The position numbers were made by a program, and so were the translations under genes. Below the pieces are notes generated by a model. The model did no database searches and was not told the DNA's origin. It saw only the letters and a list, made by a program, of their open reading frames with translations. Positions 1 through 5,745 of a DNA stretch of 5,745 bases are shown here, one piece after another (within the stretch, counting starts at the first letter, position 1; every line of letters starts with the position of its first letter). This DNA is from a bacterium. Lineage in GTDB: Bacteria > Krumholzibacteriota > Krumholzibacteria > LZORAL124-64-63. The stretch lies in assembly GCA_016873405.1 (NCBI GenBank), contig VGXH01000144.1, positions 1 to 5,745 on the forward strand, in the 5' to 3' direction.

Positions 1-708
1 GTTTGGCAGACCTACCTGGACGCCGAGGTGCAGTTCGAGCAGGACGCCATCGGCGACCCGACCTTCATGCCCGAGGGCTTCGTGCAGATGGTGGCCGACA
101 CGAAGCACCTGTTCGGCGTCGTGCAGGCGCTGTCCTCGACGGGCAACCTGCAGATGGTCAGCACGCCGCGCGTGACGACGCTGAACAACCAGAAGGCGAT
201 CGTGCGCATCGTTCGCGAGGACGTGTACTTCCTGGCGACCGTGCAGCCGGCCGTGATCAGCAACGGCGTGGGGACCGAGCCGGTCATCTCCTACTCGCCC
301 CAGACCGTGCCGGTCGGCGTGGTGCTCGACGTGACGCCCCAGGTCGGAGCCGACCGCGTCGTGACGCTCAACGTGCACCCGACCATCTCCGATGTCGTCG
401 CCGTGGCCAAGAGCCCCAACCTGGACACCGCGCCGGTGCTGTCGGTGCGGGAACTGGACACCGTCGGCACCGTGGCCGACGGCCAGACGATGCTCATCGC
501 CGGCCTGATCTCCGAACGCGAGCGCCGCGTGCGCAGCGGCGTGCCGGTGCTCAAGGACCTCCCCGGGCTGGGCTTCCTGTTCGGCCGGACGTCCGGCGAG
601 AAGTACAGGGTCGAACTGGTCATGATGCTGACGCCCACGATCTTGGACGGCGCCCGGGCCGCGCAGGTCGCGGCCCAGGCGCGGGCGTCGCTGGAGGGGG
701 CGCGCTAG
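1..708 (+). CDS. Secretin, GspD/PilQ/MshL superfamily (C-terminal part, 5' end outside window)
   Basis: The frame is open from base 1 and ends at TAG 706-708, giving 235 residues; the start codon lies upstream. These residues correspond to the C-terminal secretin domain that forms the gated outer-membrane beta-barrel pore of type IV pilus, MSHA-pilus or type II secretion systems. Visible family motifs, numbered within the fragment, are STPRVTTLNNQKA at about 54-66, VPVGVVLDVTPQV at 103-115, DGQTMLIAGLI at about 160-170, and the hallmark secretin signature VPVLKDLPGLGFLFG at 181-195, followed by a strand ending in VMMLTPTIL. The spacing between STPR and VPVLKDLP is normal, with no frameshift. 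The closest subfamily by eye is MshL/PilQ, but the N0/N1 domains that would decide this are missing. The stop codon and last residues lie inside a palindromic element (704-892), so the present C-terminus (EGAR) is probably a secondary end; without the insert about ten more residues would follow. Certain as a secretin; the exact system is inferred. Confidence 0.93.
   Translation, partial: VWQTYLDAEVQFEQDAIGDPTFMPEGFVQMVADTKHLFGVVQALSSTGNLQMVSTPRVTTLNNQKAIVRIVREDVYFLATVQPAVISNGVGTEPVISYSPQTVPVGVVLDVTPQVGADRVVTLNVHPTISDVVAVAKSPNLDTAPVLSVRELDTVGTVADGQTMLIAGLISERERRVRSGVPVLKDLPGLGFLFGRTSGEKYRVELVMMLTPTILDGARAAQVAAQARASLEGAR
699..703. repeat. Left copy of a 5-bp direct repeat (putative target site duplication)
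   Basis: GGCGC directly abuts the left end of the palindromic element and is repeated exactly at 893-897 directly after its right end. In DNA this GC-rich a 5-bp match carries limited weight alone, but its exact position at both ends, and the sensible reading frame obtained when one copy is removed, support a target duplication. Because the outermost bases of the element (GCTAGC) are themselves a palindrome, duplications of CTAG (4 bp) or TA (2 bp) are alternative readings. Confidence 0.5.
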
Positions 709-731
709 CCCGGACCATTCACGAAGGTCCG
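704..731 (+). repeat. Left outer inverted repeat of the palindromic element
   Basis: 28 bp beginning GCTAGCCCGGACC and ending GAAGGTCCG; it is the reverse complement of 865-892 except at position 716 (C here, where the other arm predicts T). The TAG at 706-708 inside it is the current secretin stop codon. Confidence 0.9.
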
Positions 732-745
732 AGCGAGGGTGAGGA

Positions 746-785
746 AATTGCCCTTCTGCGAAGGCGAAATCCGGTCTCGGCGAGG
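746..785 (+). repeat. Left inner inverted repeat, 40 bp, perfect
   Basis: This arm begins AATTGCCCTTCTGCG and ends TCTCGGCGAGG, and matches the reverse complement of 812-851 at all 40 positions. Full identity over this length implies recent origin, arm-to-arm conversion, or selection for the stem. Confidence 0.95.
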
Positions 786-789
786 GAGG

Positions 790-807
790 CGTACCCGATG
801 CGGTACG
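790..807 (+). repeat. Tip hairpin at the centre of the palindrome
   Basis: CGTACC (790-795) pairs with GGTACG (802-807) around a six-base loop CGATGC. It caps the long stem formed by the two 40-bp arms, with four unpaired bases on each side between it and the inner arms. Confidence 0.7.
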
Positions 808-811
808 TTGA

Positions 812-851
812 CCTCGCCGAGACCGGATTTCGCCTTCGCAGAAGGGCAATT
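812..851 (-). repeat. Right inner inverted repeat, 40 bp, perfect
   Basis: Partner of 746-785: begins CCTCGCCGAGACCGG and ends AAGGGCAATT. In RNA the two arms would form an uninterrupted 40-bp duplex, long enough to be a substrate for a double-strand-specific RNase such as RNase III (known enzyme property; its action here is inferred). Confidence 0.95.
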
Positions 852-864
852 GACCAGCCGCAGC

Positions 865-892
865 CGGACCTTCGTGAATAGTCCGGGCTAGC
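865..892 (-). repeat. Right outer inverted repeat of the palindromic element
   Basis: 28 bp beginning CGGACCTTCGTGAATAG and ending GGGCTAGC, the partner of 704-731 with one mismatch at 880 (A). It contains an in-frame TGA (875-877) that marks the upstream limit of the kinase reading frame. Confidence 0.9.
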
Positions 893-897
893 GGCGC
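893..897. repeat. Right copy of the 5-bp direct repeat (putative target site duplication)
   Basis: GGCGC immediately follows the right outer arm, identical to 699-703 before the left arm. Collapsing the two copies and deleting the element joins the secretin frame to TGA 927-929. Confidence 0.5.
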
Positions 898-913
898 TGT
901 GCGGCGCCGGGCC

Positions 914-919
914 GGGAGG
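914..919 (+). promoter_or_regulatory. Ribosome binding site deciding the kinase GTG start
   Basis: GGGAGG ends six bases before GTG 926-928, an optimal Shine-Dalgarno spacing. The competing in-frame GTG at 899 has no such motif ahead of it and the one at 947 has it too far away. The nearby ATG at 931 is in a different frame that does not encode the kinase. This places the start at 926. Confidence 0.75.
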
Positions 920-925
920 CAGCCG

Positions 926-3900
926 GTGACATGGTCCCCCAGCCGCGTGTTCGCGGTCGTCGGCGGGCTGGGACTCGCCGCCGAAGGTGTCCTGCTGCTG
1001 GTGATCGCCCGCGAGGGAAACGTCCCGGCGGCGGCCCTGCGGTGGGGCTTCGTGGCCGCGGCCGCGGCGGTCGCGGGGGCGGCCATCGCCCGCGCGGCGC
1101 CCGCCCGGCGGGCGGACGCGGGCACGGCGCCCGCGCGCCGGCCGCCTTCCCGCCGGCGGGCGACGGCCTGGCTCGAAGCCTCACTGGCGCTCGGCCTGGC
1201 GGCCGGGGTCGCCGCGCTCGGGTTCCCGGCGGCGCGCCCGGTCGGCGGCGCGCCGGCGACCGTGCCGACGGCGGCCGCCGAGCGCTTCGCGCTGCTGCAG
1301 GCGCGGCTGACCGCGACGGGCGCCGAGATGGCGCGCGACGTCGCCTCGGGCGTGACCGACGGCGGCGGCGCGCTCTTCCGGGTCCTGGAGCCGTGGCCGT
1401 CGCGCTGGCGGCGCGAGACCGGCCCGGGAACCCTGCCGTTGGCGGCGGGCGTCCCCCGCGACGGCCAGCGCATCGCCTGGACCGGGGATCTGGCGCCCCT
1501 GGCGGCGCCCGCGCCGGCAGCGGTCACGTCCGGGCCCACCCTGCACGATCACCGCGGGACCTGGCGTCTGCGGCAGGTGCTGCGCACGGCGGCTGGCGAT
1601 CTGTTGGAACTGCAGCTGCTCCTGCCCGGCGAAGGCCGGCCCTGGCTGGGCGCCGTGGCGGAGATCGCGCCGCCGGCCGCCGGCCCGACGGTCGGACCGG
1701 GCGTCGTCGAACACGAAGGCGAGGGCGCGGGGCTGGCCGCGCGCTTCCGCCCGGCGACCGAAGCGCCGCGCGCGGAGGCGTGGTCGCGCGCGAGGTTGCT
1801 CGCGGTGCTGCTGGCGGGCTGGGTGGCGGCGGTGCTCCTGGCTGCCTGGCGGCTCGGGGGCGCTGACGCGCTGCTGCCGGCGCTGTGGCTGGGGCGCGCC
1901 TTCCTGGCCGCCGCGGACCTGCGACAGGCCGTGGTCGCCTCGTTCCCGGGCATCGAATACCCCACGTCGCCGGCCGCCTGGGCGTCGCTCATCGACCCCG
2001 CCTACTTCGCGACGCCGGTGGCGGCCGGCTGGTTCGCCAGCACGGCGGACGCGCTGCTGAGCAGCGCGCTGCTGGCGGCGACGGCCTGGCGGCTGGGCGC
2101 GCGCGGGGCGTGGCGCCAGACCGACGCGCGCCCGGCGCCGCGAAGCGCGATCTTCGCCCTGGCGGCGGCGGCGACCGCCGGCGCCCTGGCCGGCTGCCTG
2201 CTGCCGGCCTGGCGCTCGCTGGCGATGCTCGTGGCCGAGAACGCCAACGCGCGCCTGATCGGACCGGGCGTCTCGGTGTCGTTCCTGACCTTCTGGGGCC
2301 TGCACGTCGCCCTGCTGCTGGTCGCGCTGTCGGTGGTCGTCACGCTGGTGCTGGCGGTGGGAACCGTTCGGAGGGCCGCCGCGAACGGCGGGCGCGCCCG
2401 GGCGGGCGTCGCGCCGGGTGTCGCCCTGGTCGCGCTGGCGCTGGCCGCGGGCGTCGGTCTCGGGCGCGGACCGGCCGAGGTCGCGGCGGCGGCCGCGCTG
2501 CTGGCGGCCGTCTGGACCGGCGGAGCCCTCGCGCAACGGCGACCAGGCCTGCGCCGCGCCTCCTGGCCCGTCTGGCTGCTGCTGGCGGTGGTCTGGAACT
2601 ACGCCGCGCTGCGGGAGGTCCACGAGCGCGCCGGCCGGGCCTGGGTCGACCAGCGCCTGCGCGTCCTGACCGAGGCGGACGCCGCCTGGATGCGCTACCT
2701 GGTGCAGACCGCGCTGGTCGAGATGCAGCTGGCGGACCCGGCGGCGGCCGGCGCGCCGGTCGGCGGGCTGTGGCGCGACGAAGCGGCCTGGCGCCTGTAC
2801 CGCGACTCGGCCCTGGCCGATCTGGGGTACGCCTGCCTGGTCGAGATCCTGGACGCCGACGAGCGCTCGCAGAGCCTGTTCGCGACCGGCTTCCTGCGCG
2901 ACTTCCGCTACGAGACGCTCGGCCGCAGCGAATGGGTCACGGCCGACGGGGCGGTCGCCGGACCCGACGACGCGGTCGTCTTCCAGTCCGAGACCCGGCT
3001 GTACGGCGGCGGACAGGAGGAGATCCTGGCGGCCGAGGCTCCGCGTCGCGCCGGCCGCGGCTGGCTGCGCCTGGAGGCGCCGCTGCGGTCCTGGCGTCTG
3101 AGCACGCTGGCGGTGACCGGCGGCGCGCGGGGGGCGCCCGCGGACAACCGCTACCGGCCCCGGCTGGAGGTCGACCGTCCGGTGCTCACGCTGCTGGCCG
3201 ACGACGGCGGCTGGCTGGGCTCCGGACCGGAGGGCTTCCCGGGCGCGGAGAACGACGAACTGGTCGGGCAGCTGCGCGCCGGCCGGCGCGAATGGGCGAC
3301 GCTCCGGGTCGGCGGAGCCTCGTGGCTGTGCCGCTGGATGCCGCTGGGGCCTGCCGCCGCCCGCGCTCCCGGCGAGGGCTTCGTCGTGGGCCTGCGTCAG
3401 GCGACGCCGGGCGAGATCCTGCTGGACGTGTCCCGCCTGCTGCTGGCGGACGCGCTGCTCCTGGCGGCGCTGGCGCTGGCCGTGCGCACCGCGAGCCGGC
3501 GCAGTCGCCCTGCGCGTCCGACGGGATTCCAGGAGAAGTTCCTGGCCGGATACCTGGTCCTCGGGCTGCTGCTGCTGCTGGTCGTGGGCCTGTCGGTCGA
3601 TCGCGTCGGCTACCAGCGCGTGCGCGAGGAAGCGCGCCAGCAGGCGCGCGAGGGGCTGGCCATGGCGCTGCAGCAACTGGGCGGCGTGCTGGCGGACGAG
3701 GCGCGCGCGCTGGTCGGCAGCGGACGGCTCGACGCCGCGCTGGCGGCGGCGGCGCTGCCGGGCGACGCGGACCTGCGGCGGGTCCTGCTCCTGCGCGACG
3801 ACGGCGCGGTCGTGTTCGACGGCTCCGAGCGGCCGTTGCGGGCGCGCGACGCCGCCGGGCTGCTGGAGGCGGTTCGCGCCGCGCCGGTCGTGCTCGCGGT

Positions 3901-5745
3901 CGAGGGGTCCGAGCTGCACGCCATCGTGGCGGTGCCGGTCGCGCTCGGCGACGGACGCCCGGGCGATCAGCCCCGGAGCCAGCCGTCGCCGGCGGGCGGC
4001 GACGGCGACGGCCCCGGCGCGCAGGTCATGGATGCCGGCGACTGGAATGCGGCGGGCGACGCCGCCGTCGCGGCGGGCGGGTTCGGCCACGGCGGGGTCG
4101 TCAACGACGGCGTGCTGCTCTATCGACAGCGCCTGGACGCGGCGCTGATCACGGGACTGGCCGGGATCCTGCGCGGCGAGGTCACGATCAGCGTCGACGG
4201 GTCGCCGGTCCTGGCCAGCCATCCGGAGGGCCTGTTCGAGGGCCGGCGGCCGCCGCTGCTGGACCCGGGACTCATGGCCACCCTGTTCGACCATCCGCTC
4301 GGCGCGGGGCTGGCCTCGCCGCCCGGCCGCCCGTTCGCCTGCGACGCGGCGCAGCCGCTGCCGGCGTTCGGCCGCGAGCCGGACGGCGGCCTGGCCCGGC
4401 GGCTGGCGCCGGCCGCGCTGGCCGTCTCGTTCCCCGGACGCGAGCGCGAGTTCGCGGCGCAGCGTCGCGCCAACATCCTGTTCCTGGCCGGAATGGCGAA
4501 CCTGATCCTGCTGACCGCGCTGCTGCTGGCGCTGCTGATGTCGTGGCGGTTGTTCCGGCCGCTGCGCGTGCTGATGGGCGCCACGCAGTCGCTGGCGCGC
4601 GGGGATTTCGCGGCGCCGCTGCCGCCCGCCGGGCACGACGAGGTGGGCAGCCTGGCCGGCGCGTTCGGCGCGATGCGCGCGCAGCTGCAGGTCGCCCAGG
4701 CGGACCTCGCCGCTCGCGAGCGGTTCCTCGCCACGGTGCTCGAGCGCGTCACCGTCGGCGTCGCCGTCGTGAAGCCCGGCGGCGAACTGGTCGTCGTCAA
4801 TCCCGCCGGTCGCGCCATCCTCGCGCGCTTCTGGCCCGCCCTGCCGCCGGACCGCGCGGTGCTGGCGCTTCGCGACGGCCTGCAGGAAACCGCGACGAGC
4901 GCGGGCACGGCTGCCGCCGGCGGCGCGGCGGCGGCGGAGCTGTCCGGCGCGGGCGGCCGCCTGACGCTCCGCGGCGCGATGGCGCCGCTCGAAGAGGGGG
5001 CGCCGGCGGGCGACCGCATGCTCGTCTTCGAGGACATCAGCGAGTTCCTGGCCACGAAGAAGCTCGCGCTCAACGCCGAGCTGGCGCGCCAGGTGGCGCA
5101 TGAGATCAAGAACCCGCTGACGCCGATCCAGCTCTCGGCGCAACTGCTGGGTCAGGCGTGGCAGGACCGTCACCCGGATCTGGAACGGATCGTTCCGGAC
5201 ACGGTTTCACGGGTCCTGGAACAGGTGGACCTGCTGCGGCGCATCGCCTCCGAGTTCGGCCTGCTCGGGCGCCCCGACGAATTGCCGCTGGTTCCGGTGG
5301 AGCTGCCCGGGCTGGTCGAGCGGATCGGAGCCGCTTACGGTCCCGGCGGGCCGGCCGGCGGCGATGGGCTGCTGGTCGCGGTGGCGCCGGCGCCGGGGCT
5401 GCCGGCGGTGCTCGCCCACGAGGAGTCCCTGCTGAAGATCCTGGGCAATCTGGCTCAGAACTCGCTGGACGCGGCGCGCCCGGGCGTGGCCGCGCGCGCC
5501 GACGTATCGTGGGACTGCGCGGACGGGCGCGTGCGGCTGAGGTGGCGCGACAACGGGACGGGGATCCCGGCGGACGTGGCCGATCGCCTGTTCGAGCCGT
5601 ACTTTTCCACGAAGAGCAGGGGCACCGGACTGGGACTGGCGATCTGCCGCAGCCTGGCCGAGCGCATGGGTGGCGGCCTTTCGCTGGCCGACCGCTCCGA
5701 CGGACCGGGCGCCGAGGCGGTGCTAGACCTGGCGCGTGCAGAAAA
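926..5745 (+). CDS. Large polytopic NtrY-like sensor histidine kinase (3' end just outside window)
   Basis: GTG start (RBS 914-919), open for 1606 codons to the window end. Predicted membrane segments, judged by hydrophobicity: about 8-28, 37-55, 82-103, 290-308, 313-330, 363-392, 406-435, 449-478, 495-511, 515-531, 547-561, 836-855, 873-893 and 1184-1206. Arg-rich loops at 56-81 and 856-872 fit a cytoplasmic side, leaving three extracytoplasmic regions (104-289, 562-835, 894-1183). Then follow HAMP (1207-1258), a PAS-like region (about 1265-1375), HisKA with the phospho-acceptor His1392 in VAHEIKNPLTPIQLSAQLL, and HATPase_c with N box Asn1512 (NLAQNSLDA), G1 DNGTGIP (1542-1548), F box LFEPYFSTK (1555-1563) and G2 GTGLGL (1566-1571). 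The H-box is typical of NtrY-type kinases, which phosphorylate NtrC-family sigma-54 activators; a partner would be expected downstream. All catalytic motifs are present, so it should be active. It is about twice the usual NtrY length (700-800 residues); the ligand is unknown. Confidence 0.9.
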   Translation, partial: MTWSPSRVFAVVGGLGLAAEGVLLLVIAREGNVPAAALRWGFVAAAAAVAGAAIARAAPARRADAGTAPARRPPSRRRATAWLEASLALGLAAGVAALGFPAARPVGGAPATVPTAAAERFALLQARLTATGAEMARDVASGVTDGGGALFRVLEPWPSRWRRETGPGTLPLAAGVPRDGQRIAWTGDLAPLAAPAPAAVTSGPTLHDHRGTWRLRQVLRTAAGDLLELQLLLPGEGRPWLGAVAEIAPPAAGPTVGPGVVEHEGEGAGLAARFRPATEAPRAEAWSRARLLAVLLAGWVAAVLLAAWRLGGADALLPALWLGRAFLAAADLRQAVVASFPGIEYPTSPAAWASLIDPAYFATPVAAGWFASTADALLSSALLAATAWRLGARGAWRQTDARPAPRSAIFALAAAATAGALAGCLLPAWRSLAMLVAENANARLIGPGVSVSFLTFWGLHVALLLVALSVVVTLVLAVGTVRRAAANGGRARAGVAPGVALVALALAAGVGLGRGPAEVAAAAALLAAVWTGGALAQRRPGLRRASWPVWLLLAVVWNYAALREVHERAGRAWVDQRLRVLTEADAAWMRYLVQTALVEMQLADPAAAGAPVGGLWRDEAAWRLYRDSALADLGYACLVEILDADERSQSLFATGFLRDFRYETLGRSEWVTADGAVAGPDDAVVFQSETRLYGGGQEEILAAEAPRRAGRGWLRLEAPLRSWRLSTLAVTGGARGAPADNRYRPRLEVDRPVLTLLADDGGWLGSGPEGFPGAENDELVGQLRAGRREWATLRVGGASWLCRWMPLGPAAARAPGEGFVVGLRQATPGEILLDVSRLLLADALLLAALALAVRTASRRSRPARPTGFQEKFLAGYLVLGLLLLLVVGLSVDRVGYQRVREEARQQAREGLAMALQQLGGVLADEARALVGSGRLDAALAAAALPGDADLRRVLLLRDDGAVVFDGSERPLRARDAAGLLEAVRAAPVVLAVEGSELHAIVAVPVALGDGRPGDQPRSQPSPAGGDGDGPGAQVMDAGDWNAAGDAAVAAGGFGHGGVVNDGVLLYRQRLDAALITGLAGILRGEVTISVDGSPVLASHPEGLFEGRRPPLLDPGLMATLFDHPLGAGLASPPGRPFACDAAQPLPAFGREPDGGLARRLAPAALAVSFPGREREFAAQRRANILFLAGMANLILLTALLLALLMSWRLFRPLRVLMGATQSLARGDFAAPLPPAGHDEVGSLAGAFGAMRAQLQVAQADLAARERFLATVLERVTVGVAVVKPGGELVVVNPAGRAILARFWPALPPDRAVLALRDGLQETATSAGTAAAGGAAAAELSGAGGRLTLRGAMAPLEEGAPAGDRMLVFEDISEFLATKKLALNAELARQVAHEIKNPLTPIQLSAQLLGQAWQDRHPDLERIVPDTVSRVLEQVDLLRRIASEFGLLGRPDELPLVPVELPGLVERIGAAYGPGGPAGGDGLLVAVAPAPGLPAVLAHEESLLKILGNLAQNSLDAARPGVAARADVSWDCADGRVRLRWRDNGTGIPADVADRLFEPYFSTKSRGTGLGLAICRSLAERMGGGLSLADRSDGPGAEAVLDLARAE

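Larger units (their letters stand above)
704..892. mobile_element. MITE-like 189-bp palindromic insertion element
   Basis: The whole segment folds back on itself. The outer arms 704-731 and 865-892 match over 28 bp with a single C/A mismatch (716 against 880). An unpaired 14/13-base interior region follows (732-745, 852-864). The inner arms 746-785 and 812-851 are perfect over 40 bp. The 26-base centre contains a further 6-bp stem (790-795 with 802-807). It encodes no transposase or other recognisable protein, has about 62% GC against clearly higher GC on both sides, and is flanked by GGCGC direct repeats. This architecture fits a non-autonomous, transposase-mobilised palindromic element (MITE) rather than a terminator, as no T-run follows either end. 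It overlaps the secretin stop and lies 33 bases before the kinase start. I do not recognise the family; an extended REP-like element or a structured RNA are alternatives. Confidence 0.75.

Noticed and set aside
3..881. 292-codon plus-strand frame over the secretin and palindrome
   Set aside because: It is out of frame with the secretin, whose signature motifs are all in the other frame; the translation is Arg-rich filler.
704..892. Intrinsic (Rho-independent) bidirectional terminator
   Set aside because: The hairpin is far longer than a terminator stem and no T-run follows either arm.
704..892. CRISPR repeat, riboswitch or tRNA-like structure
   Set aside because: There is a single inverted pair rather than spaced direct repeats, and no conserved riboswitch core or cloverleaf is recognisable.
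931..1866. ATG-started 311-codon frame beginning near the kinase start
   Set aside because: The ATG is in a different frame from the kinase, and the product is Arg/Gly-rich low complexity. The GTG at 926 with GGGAGG six bases upstream opens the real frame.
3565..3582. Run of CTG triplets
   Set aside because: These encode leucines of a membrane segment in the kinase, and similar runs occur in its other membrane segments, so it is codon bias and not a regulatory repeat.
1885..5103. 1072-codon open frame on the plus strand in another frame
   Set aside because: Its product is Arg/Gly/Ala/Pro-rich with no recognisable domain and overlaps the kinase throughout; it is a composition shadow.
1181..5173. 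1330-codon open frame on the minus strand
   Set aside because: It lies antisense to the kinase, and its translation is a low-complexity mix of Arg, Gln, Ala and Gly without any domain. Such frames arise when G/C-ending codons of a real gene exclude stop codons on the other strand. The + strand frame carries complete kinase motifs.

Overview
This is a very GC-rich window (protein-coding parts well above 70% GC by eye) from a diderm bacterium. An outer-membrane secretin requires two membranes. The next gene encodes an NtrY-like histidine kinase, and the codons are strongly biased to G/C in third position. High-GC lineages such as Myxococcota/deltaproteobacteria, Gemmatimonadota or Eisenbacteria/Krumholzibacteriota-type groups would fit, but I cannot assign the organism.

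Layout, all on the + strand. (1) Positions 1-708 are the 3' part of a secretin gene of the GspD/PilQ/MshL superfamily, whose start lies upstream. (2) Positions 704-892 are a 189-bp, almost perfectly palindromic, non-coding element. It has 28-bp outer arms (one mismatch), 40-bp perfect inner arms and a 6-bp tip stem, is flanked by a 5-bp direct repeat GGCGC, and has lower GC (about 62% by hand count). It looks like a MITE-type insertion, and its first bases supply the present stop codon of the secretin. (3) From 926 to the window end runs one uninterrupted frame of at least 1606 codons. It encodes an unusually large, polytopic NtrY-type sensor kinase with about 14 predicted membrane segments, three extracytoplasmic regions, HAMP, a PAS-like region and a complete HisKA/HATPase_c core. 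The end of the ATPase domain is reached, so the stop should lie only a few codons beyond the window.

Removing the palindrome and one copy of GGCGC in silico extends the secretin frame to TGA 927-929, which overlaps the kinase GTG start 926-928 (GTGA). This is the usual arrangement of translationally coupled genes. The simplest reading is that secretin and kinase were adjacent, coupled genes of one operon and a palindromic element later split them. The element leaves both proteins essentially intact but places a very stable RNA hairpin between them. The secretin builds the outer-membrane pore of a type IV pilus/type II secretion-like machine. The kinase probably senses an envelope signal and controls sigma-54-type transcription through a response regulator not seen here.
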